Below are positions 1-12,400 of a stretch of 64,000 nucleotides of DNA, piece after piece. The first letter of the stretch is position 1; each line of letters begins with the position of its first letter. The stretch is taken from the NCBI GenBank assembly GCA_015501595.1, contig JADNRX010000131.1:62001-126000 (forward strand), in the 5' to 3' direction. This DNA comes from Hymenopellis radicata. Lineage: Eukaryota > Basidiomycota > Agaricomycetes > Agaricales > Physalacriaceae. The translations under genes and the position numbers were made by a program. The notes beneath the pieces are model-generated. The model saw only the letters and a program-made list of their open reading frames with translations, had not been told where the DNA came from and ran no database searches.

Positions 1-1
1 C

Positions 2-415
2 AGCGACGCAGTAAGCACCTCCCAGTCCACAGTAGCATTCAATTCAAGTTCCATTAACAGGTCCTCGTCGCAAGCCCCAGTAGTAACAACGACGTCGTCC
101 TCCGCGACGGGTGCAGCCACCTTCACAACTTCCTCCGCGACGGGTGCCGCCACCTTCACGTCCTCCAGCGCGGAGACCGTCATCCCGGTTAGCTCTGGCT
201 CCTCGTCCGGCACTACTCTCAGTGCACCTGGCGGTGGCGCTGGCACGAGCACTCGCACATCAAACCAGCAGACCTCATCAGGCAGTGGCAGTCACGGAAC
301 GGGCGCATCTTCCAGCGACACAGCTGTTCAGTCCGACGGGGCTGCGGAACGCCTCAGTGGAATGGGCATGGCGGTGGGCATCGCGGGTGTTCTTGTGGGC
401 TTCATGGGAATGTGA
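2..415 (+). CDS. C-terminal part of a Ser/Thr-rich, probably GPI-anchored cell-surface protein (partial)
   Basis: The reading frame is open from the window edge to a TGA at 413-415 (137 codons), so the N-terminus lies outside. The sequence is dominated by Ser, Thr, Ala and Gly and holds a direct repeat of the motif SSATGAATFT. It ends in a short hydrophobic tail (MGMAVGIAGVLVGFMGM) preceded by small residues. A low-complexity Ser/Thr stalk plus a hydrophobic C-terminus with no charged residues after it is the usual layout of fungal GPI-anchored wall or membrane proteins, whose stalk is normally O-glycosylated. That role is inference; no catalytic domain is visible. A different frame (111-434) is also open but gives an Arg/Pro-rich sequence and is rejected. 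Confidence 0.6.
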   Translation, partial: SDAVSTSQSTVAFNSSSINRSSSQAPVVTTTSSSATGAATFTTSSATGAATFTSSSAETVIPVSSGSSSGTTLSAPGGGAGTSTRTSNQQTSSGSGSHGTGASSSDTAVQSDGAAERLSGMGMAVGIAGVLVGFMGM

Positions 416-538
416 TCTGGAGTTGTTCAGTTAGAACAGTTGCAAAGGAACAACGGTGGAACAGTAGCTGCAGATGGACTATAGGACATTTTAATACCAT
501 ACTTTTATCCCTTGCTGAAAACCGTAGTGCGGAACCCT

Positions 539-2862
539 TCAAGGATCCTTCAGATTCGCCAACAACTCCTTGAACCGCCCCACCGCCTTCAGCTGATGCA
601 TAATCCTAAGGCTCGCATCCTCTTCCCTCAACGGAATCTGGCCCATCTCAAAAATCTTCCCATCCCTGTGCTTATACACCTCCTTCCCATCCTCCCGCCT
701 CACAATCGACTCCCTCGCAATGTCCACATACCCCGGATCGTACTCCCTCCCCAACTGCCGCATCCACACGTCCTCCGGGACTTTCTTCCTCCGCAGCGCG
801 GGCCGCAAAGCCAGAATCATGTACACGAGCGCGTCAATGTCGAATGCACCGTATTTGAAGAGAATGTAGCGGTAGTACAAGAAGATGTTGGCGGAAGTGA
901 AATCGGAGAACTGGAGGGCCAGGGGCGTGTTGGGCGACTCGGGATGTCCCCAGATCATGTAGTCCGCCTCGGGGTTCATCTGTAGGTAACGGATCTGCTC
1001 GGAGAGGTTGCAGAATTCGGCATGAATGAACATGTCGTCGGCGTGGTCGACGGGCGTAGGGAGTGCTATGAATGCGTGGTTTAGTGAGTATCAAAAAATA
1101 ATCAATCAAGGTCCCTACAAAAATTAGGTCCAACAGCCTTGGAACCAGTAGCCCTCCTCGTGTTACTGGGCAGGAGAAGAGTCGGCGTCGGCGAAGCATC
1201 TTTCGGAAACTCGACTTTGGCGATAACGTCCTTCGTCGGCCCGACCATGCTCCCAATCATCATCGTCTTGCCCTCCCCAATCGTATACCCCATCAACTCC
1301 TCCGTAAACCTCGGCGTCTTCTTCAAATGCCCAATAACCTCGTCCATCTGCGCGCGCGAGATATCCGGTACAGCGTAGGGCGGCGGCCCTCTCCTTAACA
1401 GCTCCTGCATCCTATTCCATATATCCATCCCATACTCCCTTTTCAGCTGATTCTGTAAACCGCGCTCTCCATGTCCGCCCGGGGCGAAATTCTGAAGCAC
1501 GCGATACACATAGAGAAGCGCGCCCTCAGCTCCCGGGCCGGTAGATGTGAAGAGGACGTTTCGCATGTGGATAAAGATGCTTGCCCCGGTGACCTCGTCA
1601 AGCGAAGCACCGTTGAACTCGTCGCCCTCGAAATCTCTGAGGTAGTCCTGAGATGGGCTCGTCTCTAGATGCTCGATTAGGCGTACGACATGGGGTGATC
1701 TTCGGTGGCCTGGCGGACAGGGCGGAATATCAGCGCGTCGTTTGAATTTGCCTTTGTCGTCAGATTTTATATGAACGTCTGCTAATGCAGCTGATATATC
1801 TGGCAAATTCATCAGGATCAGGCTATACGAGTCCATGATACTACACACCAAGAGGTTTTCCACACAAAGGTTTGTGCTGCTTCCAGTCAGCCACCTGGCA
1901 CTCGCGTCCACAGTAGCGAATCTCGCGCCCAATTTTCTTGCACTGGGAACAGACGGTCATTTTTCCGTTGATCGCCTTCTCCTCCGGCTTGAGACACGAT
2001 TGGCAGTAAAGACCCATATCTTTTCGTCGCTTGGCCTCGGCCTTTTTGTACTCTTTTCCAGCCGGCTTTCCCAGGACGCTGTCTATCATCGGGGAGTAGG
2101 CTTTTAATGTCGACTTGGTCTTGGAATGTTCGGTCGTGATTTGCCGATACGTGACTTTTGCGCCCTTCGCAGCCATGACGGTGGCAAACACAAAGGTATC
2201 TAACGAACGAGTGAGTGTAAGGGAATACAGACACGAAATATCATACCAATGTATGACGATCTAGTCATTCTTGCCATAGCGTGCAATGCGGCACGACTCT
2301 GCCAAGGATCGTTCTCTACGTATCCAATGATACTGTCAAATCGAGCGTTCTCAAGTATCCTAGGCTGGGACGGAGCCTCGTTGTTGTCGGAAAGGACGCA
2401 TTGGCGCATGAGTTCGATAAACCCGAGCCCGAAAAGCGCAGCGCGGTCAAGTTCAGGGCAGTCGGCTTTACTTGCAAGAAACATCGCGTAATCGCAAGAT
2501 TTCTCGACTGCAGCGAACGCCAGGAGAAAGTGTTTTTCCTGGTCCTCCGGTGATAGAGTAGTCCAGACTTGCTCGAAGTCCTCATCAGCTAGGAGATGTA
2601 CGAAGAGGCGCGAGTGGTCGAGCTGAGAGGCAGCGGTTATACGACGAGCAGAAACGAATTCGAGTATGACATCTTCGTTGCATAGTTGGTCGTAGAAGTC
2701 GCGCGGCTGATCGCGGTGATGGTGGAAAGGTAAGGGATTTTGTGGATTGTATCGCTCAAGGGTTTCTTGATCGAGGGCGATCCACCATCCTTTGGGATCC
2801 TCTTCCATTGTTGGCGCGCCCACTGGGCCAAAATACATCGACTGCAATATGCCCAATGCCAT
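539..2862 (-). CDS. MYND-type zinc finger protein, four exons, about 724 aa
   Basis: Exons (minus strand) are 2862-2247, 2199-1849, 1799-1119 and 1065-539. The introns are 47, 49, 53 bp with donors GTATGA, GTGTGT and GTAGGG and acceptors TAG, CAG and TAG. All phases agree and give 725 codons including stop. The MYND finger lies at about residues 268-320 (CQSC, CSQC, then YCGREC, DW, H and C), the usual Zn-binding pattern of a protein-interaction module. The region after the finger contains two similar helical modules, the second encoded mainly by exon 4. No SET domain is visible, so this is not an obvious methyltransferase. MYND proteins of this architecture are numerous in Agaricomycetes and mostly uncharacterised. 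The start at 2862 is the first ATG of the exon; an ATG 24 bases downstream is also possible. Confidence 0.8.
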
Positions 2863-2946
2863 CACGATGATGGTAAGCCGGTAAGATGGAAACAAACAAC
2901 ACAAAATAAAGGCCTGCAACTTTAGATGTCGTAAAGAGCAAAAGCT

Positions 2947-3053
2947 TGACAAGAGTGGGACTTGAACCCACGCCATCATACGATGATGAGAACTCGCGAT
3001 GAGCGAGAAGCTTGCGCTTGAGTCACACGCCTTAACCGCTCGGCCATCTTGCC
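2947..3053 (-). tRNA. tRNA-Leu(CAA) with an intron
   Basis: Read on the minus strand, the gene starts GGCAAGATGGCCGAGCGG and ends with a T-arm (GTGGG, TTCAAGT, CCCAC) and acceptor strand TCTTGTC. The 7-bp acceptor stem pairs with one G-U. The anticodon loop reads CTCAAG, giving anticodon CAA. It is followed by an intron of about 24-26 bases at the canonical site after position 37. The long variable arm (TCAT/ATGA stem) is the class II type expected for leucine. The base at 2947 supplies the discriminator A. The exact intron borders are inferred from pairing. Confidence 0.88.
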
Positions 3054-3176
3054 CTGTATCAGGGTGTGGCGCAGCCGATGAGTGCACTGCAAGCGCGAGT
3101 CGAATCACGTGCGGAAAGTATTGAGACTTTGTCCGGTCCGTTGTGCCGAAGGGGAACGAGGCTACCCTCAATTATC

Positions 3177-6100
3177 ATGGCAGTGACGAGCCCAAGCCCT
3201 GCTCCCATTGGCGTGTTCGACGATGACGACGATGAAGGCTGGCAAGAGATGCCGGTCGTCCACGAAGACGAGTTCAAGGGCGGGCTCGACGAGGAGGACC
3301 AGAAGAAATACCACTACCAGCCTTCAGCCAAGGGCGCGGCGGGCGCTGCCAACGCTACGGGCAATCTCATCGATGTAGACGACTATGGCAACGAGTGGCG
3401 GTCAAAGCTGGACAACAACGAGAACGACTATACTCGATTGAGGGTGAACGAGGAGGACGAGAATGACGAGGTCCACATGCGCACGAGATACCTATTCGAC
3501 GAGGACAAGGCGATGACACCGCTGAGCCAGATGCAGGCCACCAAGAATCTGCTCACAGAGGCCCAGCGAATAGCGTACGTCGGACTGTGCTCGTTGACGA
3601 GTCGAGAGATGGCACAGCGGCTGCAGGCAGCGCATCGCAAGGAGCTCAAGTTGGCACTGGCGAACATGGATCTCTGGCGGATGAAGATTATGGGTCGACT
3701 ATACTACCACATGGAGCTCGAGACTCAAGGTAACGTCTCTCGTCGCCGGTCGCCGTCCCGCTAATCCGACCGATGAGGCAGAACAGAAGATGATTGAATC
3801 CCTCGGCGAACATGGTGTCCTCCCCATGGATCTCGTTCCCGCCCTCATGACCACTCACACTGTCGCCAATCCAGAGTACGATCCAACCCAAGCACGGAGC
3901 CGTCCATCCGAAGCACACGACAGGGAGTCCGACGACGATGACCAGACATTACCGACCCCCACTACTCCCATAACACCCAAAACTCCAAATCCCAATAGAG
4001 GTTACCAGACAACTGCACAGGTCCTTCAGGACACCACAACCTCTATCCCCGGTGTATCCACTACTTTATCCTCTGCAGACGAGAACGTTACCCTTGACAT
4101 ACGCTGGACAGTCCTGTGCGACCTCTTCCTCATTCTTATCGCCGATAGCGTTTACGATGCACGCTCCCGCGTCTTGCTTGAAGAGGTTGCCATGAAGCTT
4201 GGTCTCGGATGGGTCGATGTTGTCCGTTTTGAATCCCGCGTCACCGAAGCTCTCGAGATCCAAGAGGATGTCGAGCGGATGGAGAACGAGGACATTATCG
4301 AAGGCCGGAAAAAGTCTGCCAAGAAGAAACGCTACGTGATGCTCGGGCTCGCGACACTGGGTGGTGGACTGGTCATCGGTCTCTCAGCAGGATTGCTGGC
4401 GCCGGTTATTGGTGCAGGTCTCGGGGCGGCCTTTACCACCATTGGTATCACCGGTACTACGGGCTTTTTAGCAGGCGCAGGTGGTGCAGCGGTAATTACC
4501 ACGGGCGGCGTTCTTACCGGGTCGGGCATCGCTGTGAAGGGTATGATTAAACGCACACAGCAGGTTCGAACATTCAATCTGTTGCCGTTGCACAATAACA
4601 AGAGGGTCAATTGTATCATCACAGTTCCTGGGTGCGTAACTCGTTCATGACACGTCGTCTACTCACTTTGGCGAAGATTCTTGAATGGCGTTCAAGACGA
4701 CCCAAGATTACCCTTCAGTGTCTTGGATCCTATTGTGGGTGACGTGTTCAGCGTCCTCTGGGAGCCAGAGATGATTCGCGAGACGGGTAGCGCCCTGTCG
4801 ATTTTGACTGGTGAAGTCTTGACCCAGCTCGGAACTACTGTGCTACAAGCCACCGTCATGACTGCGTTGATGAGTGCACTGCAGTGGCCTATCGGTACGA
4901 CCTTCTTTTCCTTGCAACCCTCATGTTGATTCTGTCACAGTTCTAACAAAACTTGGTTATCTCATCGATAACCCTTGGAATAACGCCCTCGATCGTGCAA
5001 GAGCCGCCGGGGCTGTCTTGGCTGATGTTCTCATTCAACGTCACCTCGGTGTGCGCCCTATAACGCTCATCGGGTTCTCCCTTGGCGCCCGAGTCATATT
5101 CTACGCCCTCATCGAGCTTGCGAAGCAGAAGGCATTCGGTATTGTTCAAGACGTGTTCATCCTTGGTGCTACCCTCTCCGTATCGCAACAGATGTGGCTC
5201 CAGACTCGTAGCGTGGTGTCGGGGCGCTACGTTAACGCTTTTGCGAGGAACGACTGGGTATTGAACTACCTGTTTCGGGCGACAAGCGGTGGGGTGGGCA
5301 CAGTGGCGGGACTGCGACCCATAGAGGGCGTACCGGGTCTGGAGAATGTAGACGTGACGGATAAGATTGCGGGCCATATGAGTTACCGGACGTTCATGCC
5401 GCTCATCTTGGATCAACTTGGGTTCCCTGTGTTTGCGGATTATTTCGATGAACCGGAGGTATGTTTGCGTTTAGTGCTGCATGAAGAAATTACTCAACCA
5501 GCTTTAGAACCCTGATTTTGAGGAGGATAGGATTGTGGTGAGGGAAGAGGATGTCAAGCAGAAGAAGGGGTGGTTCTCGAGGAAGACGAGCGGAACTCAG
5601 ACGCCAGTGTCGAGACCGCCGTCGGGGTCGCCATATGCCAAGAAACCACCTGCCACGACCGACGACGAGTTACCACCACGTCTGAGTTCGTCCACGCCAA
5701 CGACAACTCCACCGACATCGCCAGGCCATGCGTCTACTCCCTCGGATCCGGAGATCAAGATCCCCAAGACGGCTGGGTTCGATTTCGCGGCTATGAAGGA
5801 GATAATTGGGACTGCGGAGAAGGAGAAGGAGCCGTCGCCGGTACCGCTGCCTCCGCCGCAAGTGCGGAGGAGTCCTTCGCCCATGGCGGGGCCGAGTACG
5901 CCGAAGAAGGAACGGGTTGGAGAGGATGAGGATCAGAGACCGACGTCCTCGCCATATTCCAGTCCGAACGACAGCTGGGGCGATCCACCAGCGCCACCGC
6001 GGTTTGGGTACGCGGCGCCGTTTGGGGCTTCTTCGTCGTCGCTGAATCCGTTTTCGAGCGACGCGCCCAAGGCTTCCGCGTTTGTATATTCGTCGCCTTT

Positions 6101-6224
6101 TGGTGGGGGTTCTACGGCGTCGCTGCCTGGGAGTGGTGGAGGTCGTTTAGTTCGCCGCAGCAGGGCGGGGGGCTGTCGTTTGGGGGCATGGATGGGAGTA
6201 TTACGAGTGTGGCTCTGGTGGTGA
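3177..6224 (+). CDS. TMCO4/DUF726-family alpha/beta-hydrolase-like membrane protein, copy 1 (complete 5' end)
   Basis: Exons are 3177-3729, 3782-4631, 4677-4894, 4941-5458 and 5508-6224. The introns are 52, 46, 45 and 49 bp in size and all phases agree, giving 951 aa. The protein has an acidic N-terminus, a Gly/Ala-rich hydrophobic segment at about residues 365-435 (probably membrane embedded), and the family core LIDNPWNNALDRA followed by IGFSLGARVIF. GFSLG is the nucleophile elbow, with Ser near residue 587. IAGHMSYR may supply the catalytic His. The C-terminus is low-complexity Pro/Ser. Yeast Mil1 and human TMCO4 belong to this family of putative lipases. This copy alone has the native first ~130 codons. 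Compared with copy 2 it has single-base deletions near 6143 and 6213 that shift the frame, so it stops at 6224 instead of the ancestral stop at 6286-6288. That replaces only the tail. Confidence 0.85.
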
Positions 6225-6415
6225 TGATGATCCGTGGAACGAGAGGAAGAGGAATGGGAATGGGTTTGGGGGTAATCCGTGGTCGTGAGGGTGTGTACTA
6301 CATACTTACATGGGATTTGCATGCATTGTAATCATCTGGGTTGGATATCATACATCTCTTTTAACAATTACACTAGTAGACATGTTCAGAGGGATACATG
6401 GAAAGCTACAGTATC

Positions 6416-6431
6416 GGCTACCTGGCGCAAT
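6416..6431 (+). pseudogene. First 16 bases of a tRNA-Arg gene at the left edge of block B1
   Basis: The sequence GGCTACCTGGCGCAAT equals the first 16 bases of the split tRNA-Arg at 32433. After it, unit 1 departs from unit 3. The duplicated block B therefore starts inside the D-arm of a tRNA gene that lies just downstream of the TMCO4-like gene in unit 3. The same remnant occurs at 19433-19448. Confidence 0.7.
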
Positions 6432-9400
6432 CTCAGTCAGACGGCGACGGTATCTGTAAGTTTCCGTGTACAGTTAACTGGCGAGCATTCTCATCCTCCG
6501 TACATTTACTTCTGTACCTTACGCAGCTGACATACGCCCTTGCTCCGTAAACTGCTGACTGCTCTTCTGCGCACGTCCCGCCCCTTCTTCGACGTCCTCT
6601 CACCCTGTGTGCGCATAAATCCAACAGGGACGTTTTCGATGGGGAGGTGCGGGGAGACATCCGCCTCAACTCCAAGTCACACCGCGGTTAGTGGTTACTG
6701 TACAAGTTGACTAACTCGACAAGTGCAGTACTCTAGGATGAAATACACTAAACATAACAAGTCAGTAAGATCAGAATTTGAACAATGTTTGAAGCTTACC
6801 TCGAAATCTGCAAAACCAACCTATTGACACTCGCGAGAAGAAGACACAACGAGTGAAATCCCAAGTCGGCCTCGTACCTCCCGTCTTGACACAACGATTC
6901 TGAGAAGCGGTGAATATGTAAAACCGCAAACAACAGAGGTTGAACGTACAAGCCGAAGTTAACTGCAGTCAAGGCGCGTTTGAAAGAGTTTATCGCCGCG
7001 AATCGAAAATGAAAACGGTAGTCGACTCCGCGTGACACTGTTAAAGTGTTAGTCGACGAACTAGAAACCTCCGAAATGAGCCACGGACCGTGTAGTGAAG
7101 ACCGAGCAAGTAACCGTGAGCAGCCCGATTCAACAGACACTGGACATAGCAAGTCAGTCAAGTCCAATATCGAACCACGGTCGAAACATACCATTCAAGC
7201 AATTCGCGTGTGAGGACTCCACGCCAGAAGGGAGTCGCGAGCAATGATGTGAGCCAGCGGCGCAGGCCGCTGCTCCCTTCTGGTAGTCTCGCGAGAATGA
7301 CCGGGAGAGTGAGTTACCGACTCGTCCTTAAACGCGGTCCTGAGGCCGTAATCATTCAAACAGAAATTGCAGACGAACATACCAGTTGGTTGAAGGCGTC
7401 GACGTGTGTAAGAGGGAGCTCTGCTTGCCTCGAAATGGAAACGGCTCCCGGTTGAGGTACCAGTATACCTGTCAAAGTGTTAGTCGTCGGTCGATGAATG
7501 CTAGGTAAGACGTCGACATACCAAAAGGACAGAGGACGACTAGCGACTAGAGCAGAAACTCGTCCAACCAGGCGGCAAGTGGTCCAACGGAGGCGAAGAC
7601 GAACATCCACAAGACCTCGTGAGTCGTGCTCCAGTCAGAACGGGAACAGGATCAACAACTTCACTGAGCATACTACGCAAACACGGGATTGATCAAGAGA
7701 AGGTAGCGGAGCAAGCGTTGGTAAGTGTCGCGCCTATAGTCGCATGATCAGTGACACGGACGTTCGAAAAAATAAAGCAGCACGTACCCAAGACCTTCAA
7801 GTCAGTCCTCGGTATGGTTGCTGAAACCATTGTTCGAGTCTTCCTTGAGTATAAGTATGAGTAGCAGACCAGTGTCGAAGACCGCAGGCCCCGCCAAGTC
7901 TACAGAGATCCTCCTTGGTCTGCCCCGAAGGTCGAACCCGTTATCGGAGTGGAAGAAACGTATCTTGAAGTCAGGTTTGGCACGTTGAAGGAGAGTCGAA
8001 CAGAAGTAGATCTAGGTCCGATTTGTCAGTCTAACTTGGAGATTTCAATCGACGAAAGGCTCACCAAATGAGTTCATTTTGATCAAAGGAGAGAGAAAGT
8101 ACATATGAGTAAGGTATACTAATAGCAGGCAACTACAGAACAACAGGGGCGATAACTACAACAAGGTCAAAAGGGAGCAGCGGTCATCGCCACTGGCTCG
8201 TCGTATCAAAAGAAAGTCCTGTTAGATCGCGTCAGTGCTACTCGACACGAATGCAAAGACAACACACTCCTCACTTCACGACAATAACACCGATTGGGTA
8301 TCAGCGTTCGCCCACGCATAGGCACTCCGGACATACCGCCAACCGTCGGACGACGTCTGTTGGGCCCATCACTACACGCAGGACCGTAACGACGGCATAA
8401 TCAGTGTTGACAAACCTCTTGTCAACTCCTCGTTTATGGTTCAAGTTGTCGATCATCTAAAGGTCGGGGTAAGTCCATGAAGATACAGTCAAAGTTTAAA
8501 ATCTCACCAGGTGACAAACAGCTGTGCGACAATGGTCGACTACTCGTAGAAAGCATCCCCAGTATGATGTCCTTCAAGGCATCAAACAGTCCTAGCGGTC
8601 GGCACCCTGGTCATACTCCAGACATACCGCCATATCATCACTCCGGGGTTCATGCTACCTGCTGGACCCGCCGTTACTCTCACGACCATGACGACGGCGT
8701 GAACATTATCATCGAACATCACGACGACTCCTCGTGTGAGGCCGCGAGACTGCGTAGTTGCCTACAGGAAGATAAATTCGTGTGGGGACTGACGGGATTG
8801 ATAAAACTTACCAGACAAGAAACAGAACCTCAGCGAGATGACCTCCAGCCCATAGACGGCATCTCCAGAGTGATATCCTGCAATACATCGGTAGTCCGTG
8901 AGGCCACTGTCGAAAACCTGACATCGCAACATGTCTCGCGGGATGGGCGGGTGTGTGTGTCGAGCGGGCGGGTGTGCGTATCCGACAACCGAGAGTGCAG
9001 GAACAAGAAGGGCAGAATAGTAGACGTTTAATCTTAATCGAGCCCCTTGAGATCGTTGGGTCTACTAAGTATGGCGTTAATATAAGAAAATGTGAATAAA
9101 TCTTGAAATGGATACCTTGGACGAAGGGTTGCACAAAAGCCGCCAATACTCTGTAGTGTGCTTGTATACCATGTCAACCCTCGAGTAATAGAGTCAGCCG
9201 AGACCGCGCATAAGTCTTCCCGTAACGCCAATGTTCATCGCGCCTGAACCCGATAAGTACCTGGCGGTGCTCGCAGTGCCTGTGAGACCCGAAGAGGAGT
9301 GTACTTCGCATACAGCAAGGTCTATAGAGACCATCGATGTGCAGGTTTGGCACAGAAATGGTTCTAATAACAGTATTCAACATTTTGCCAAATGGGTTAG

Positions 9401-12400
9401 AAAAGATTTGACTGACCGAACGAGAACGGGAGAATCAGTAGCTCCAGGACCGTACAGATGCACTCCTAGATATAGTAGTCGGCCAATCATGGCACGATTC
9501 GAGTACGACGCCATGTTGTCAGAATCCCGACATCGCGACATGTACGGCGAGGGCGATAGGCGAGTACCGTGTCGAGGCGGGCGGGTGTATACAACAATGT
9601 AAAGTGCAAGACCACTGGCCGAAAGTGGAGAGGGGTTGGGTTTAAATGTAGTCTCGTCCAAGTTTGTGATCGTCGGGTCCACTGAGTGTTGTGTTAAATA
9701 ATGTAAGGAAAAGTCGATAAATCTTAAAATACATACCGTGTACCAAGGGGTGCACCGACGTCGCCAATACTTCGTGACAGCCACGAACGTCATGTAAACC
9801 TTTGAATGCTAGTGCCGGTCGAGACTACACATATCGTTTTCCCGCCGCGCCGACGTTCATCGCGCCCAAACCCGATGGGGACATAATAGGCCCCGCGGCG
9901 GCGGGAAAGGCAGAGTAGGACCGTAGTCGGTAAATAACGAGGTCTATGTAGACCATGCTCTCGCAAGCAAAGCCTAGAGGTTGTCTTTAAAACGAAAGTC
10001 AACATATTGCAAAATCGGTCAGACAACAGAACTCACCGAATGAGAACGGGAGCAGCCGTAGCTCCAGGGGCTTGTAGACGCACTCCCATGCATACCGACT
10101 CATGATCCGTTGAACTATTATAGCACGAAACTATGCTGACGGCCCCCACCGAGTCCCGTACTCCCGAGGGCGGAATCGCGTCCAGTCGTCGCGTCCACGA
10201 TGTCGGTGCTGTATCGACAGCACAATACGTATCTATAGCTGACCGTGCATCGACACAGTGGGTGCATTGAGGTAGGAAGGCGTTCTGAAACGAAAATTTA
10301 ACACCGGGTGATTTGAGTAACAAAGTGAAAGCAATACTTACCCCCGTCAAGAAGACGTCTGTGATGCTCTGGGTCGCTGCGAGCATTCTACAGCATTGCC
10401 GGTGTCCATAAGAGTAGTCCGCTTTGGCTAAATAGCGCGAGACCGAAGGCGCGTCTAGCAGACGCCATTGGGTATTTGTCGGAAGCATCGCGTCCATAAC
10501 GGGAGGAGACCGTCTTCATTTCAGTGCCCGTATATATATTGAGTGAACGAGATGTTGTCCCAAGAACGGTCCGCATTGAGGTCGCCAGGTTTGAAAGTTG
10601 GATATGTTCTCTGCAGCGACGATAACGACGGCGGCGGCGGCGGCCGACGAGCTGCCAAAAGAAAGGCGAGAGACGTTGGAGAGGATGCCGGAGATGCTAT
10701 CCACACGTCTGGGAAGTCGCCGCGGGTCGGTTCAAGACGTGTCAAAATCTGATCATGGTGGTAAGAGGAGAGATCGGAAGCAGGAAGAACCGATCAAACA
10801 TACCATTCGCTGCCCGGAAACATTCCAGTCTGAGGATACTCTACAAGAGGGTTAAATCGATGTTGAAAAGAGTCAAATGAGTAGTACCTTTGTGTACCCT
10901 TGAATTCAAGCAATCGTCGAGTAAGCTGTACTAGTAAACTTCAAAATGTGGTCAGTATAGGAAATCGACAAGACGGGTGAGACTAACCAAGGAATTGCGA
11001 GGTGAGAACTAGGTGGAGTGTAGTATTAGACTAGAGAGAGGGTTAATATCGTGAGGATACCATGAAAGGCAAAGACTTGCCTCAAGCGATGAAATAACAC
11101 TACTGAAAAAGGTCAGTCCAACGACAAGGAGACCAAGCGATGAGCTTACCACATAGAGGCAGAGGCCAAGTAGAGTCAATAAGGGTAAGAGGAAAGTGTA
11201 GAAAGCCTAAGAAGAGCGAATGAGAGGAAATGTGGCGGATGGAGGAATGATAAAAACTCACCGAACATCCGCCCTCTTTATACCACCCATCCGCGCACGG
11301 ACCATCCGATCCTACGCGCACATTCCAATCTGTTTCATGTCACAATTCAGCCGCCAAGGCCCCGAAATCCCCAAATACACAATCCAGAACATTTCCAAGC
11401 CCCAAAGAACGCACCCGAAACACCGCACCCAGTCGCGATTCGTAACCTCCTACATCCCTGAGGGCCTGTTCCTGAAGTTCCAGCGCGTTTGTCCACGGAA
11501 GTTTGCCCAAAGAGCGCGTTGGATATGAATTTAGGATAGATTCCAGTTAACACCCATATTGCGAGGGGGTTCCAGCGAGGAAGAGACAGAAGAAAGTCGA
11601 GCCAGTGAAAGTAAGGCACAATGAGATTGATGGGGGGCGGAGCAAGGTCGCTGGACGCGTCCTGCGTCAAAGAGCGCAAAACGATCTTGGCAGTACGAAG
11701 ACAAGCACGTATGCGTCATAGGCACGTGCCGACCTCGGACCGAAAATCCCAAGTCGCGATTTCAACTTTTGACTTTTTGCTCGCGATTTTTTTGGGGTTT
11801 CCATACACATTTTAAAGGTATTTTCAGTGCCTTTTATTGTGCGAACAAGCCTAACGAATTGGGTAATTACAGAGGGAGAAACGGGGAGATGAACTTTGGT
11901 GCGTTATCCGAATGCGGACAAGTTCAGCAGTTAGATCTCTTGGCAGGTCTAGAAATAGATTAGAAGACGATTAGAGCTGCATGGAACTCACGGGCGCCTT
12001 CTGGACCAACGGGAAGGTGTCAGGGAGTAACTGATTGACATTGTGTTGGTTTCTGGTGAGGGTCTACAGCAGTTATGATAAAGCACAAGCCTCTAGAGTT
12101 TGAGGTGTATGTTGGAACAATCTGAGCATGATTTAAAAAGAGATGTCGGACGGCGTACTCGAACGCACAGTTTGCGGACGCAAAAAAGGGTACGCCGGCA
12201 CGCCCTGCCGCTTCGCCACAAGAGCTTTACAAGAAAGTCACAGTGTAGTCTCATGTCATCTTGACCTTGGCTTTCCTGCCAAGCTACCGAATTTTTCTTT
12301 TCCTGTTCTGCATCTATCAAGAACGCCCGCGACTGTTGCCACAGAGGATTCTTCCGCCCGTTGTCCGTCGGACTTAACTTTCAAGGCATCATTACTCAAC

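Noticed and set aside
111..434. 107-aa plus-strand frame at the window start
   Set aside because: Arg/Pro-rich shadow frame; the overlapping frame from position 2 has the coherent Ser/Thr stalk and hydrophobic tail.
3428..3667. CRISPR, phage or bacterial operon features
   Set aside because: Spliceosomal introns and gene families are fungal; no regularly spaced short repeats with unique spacers were seen.
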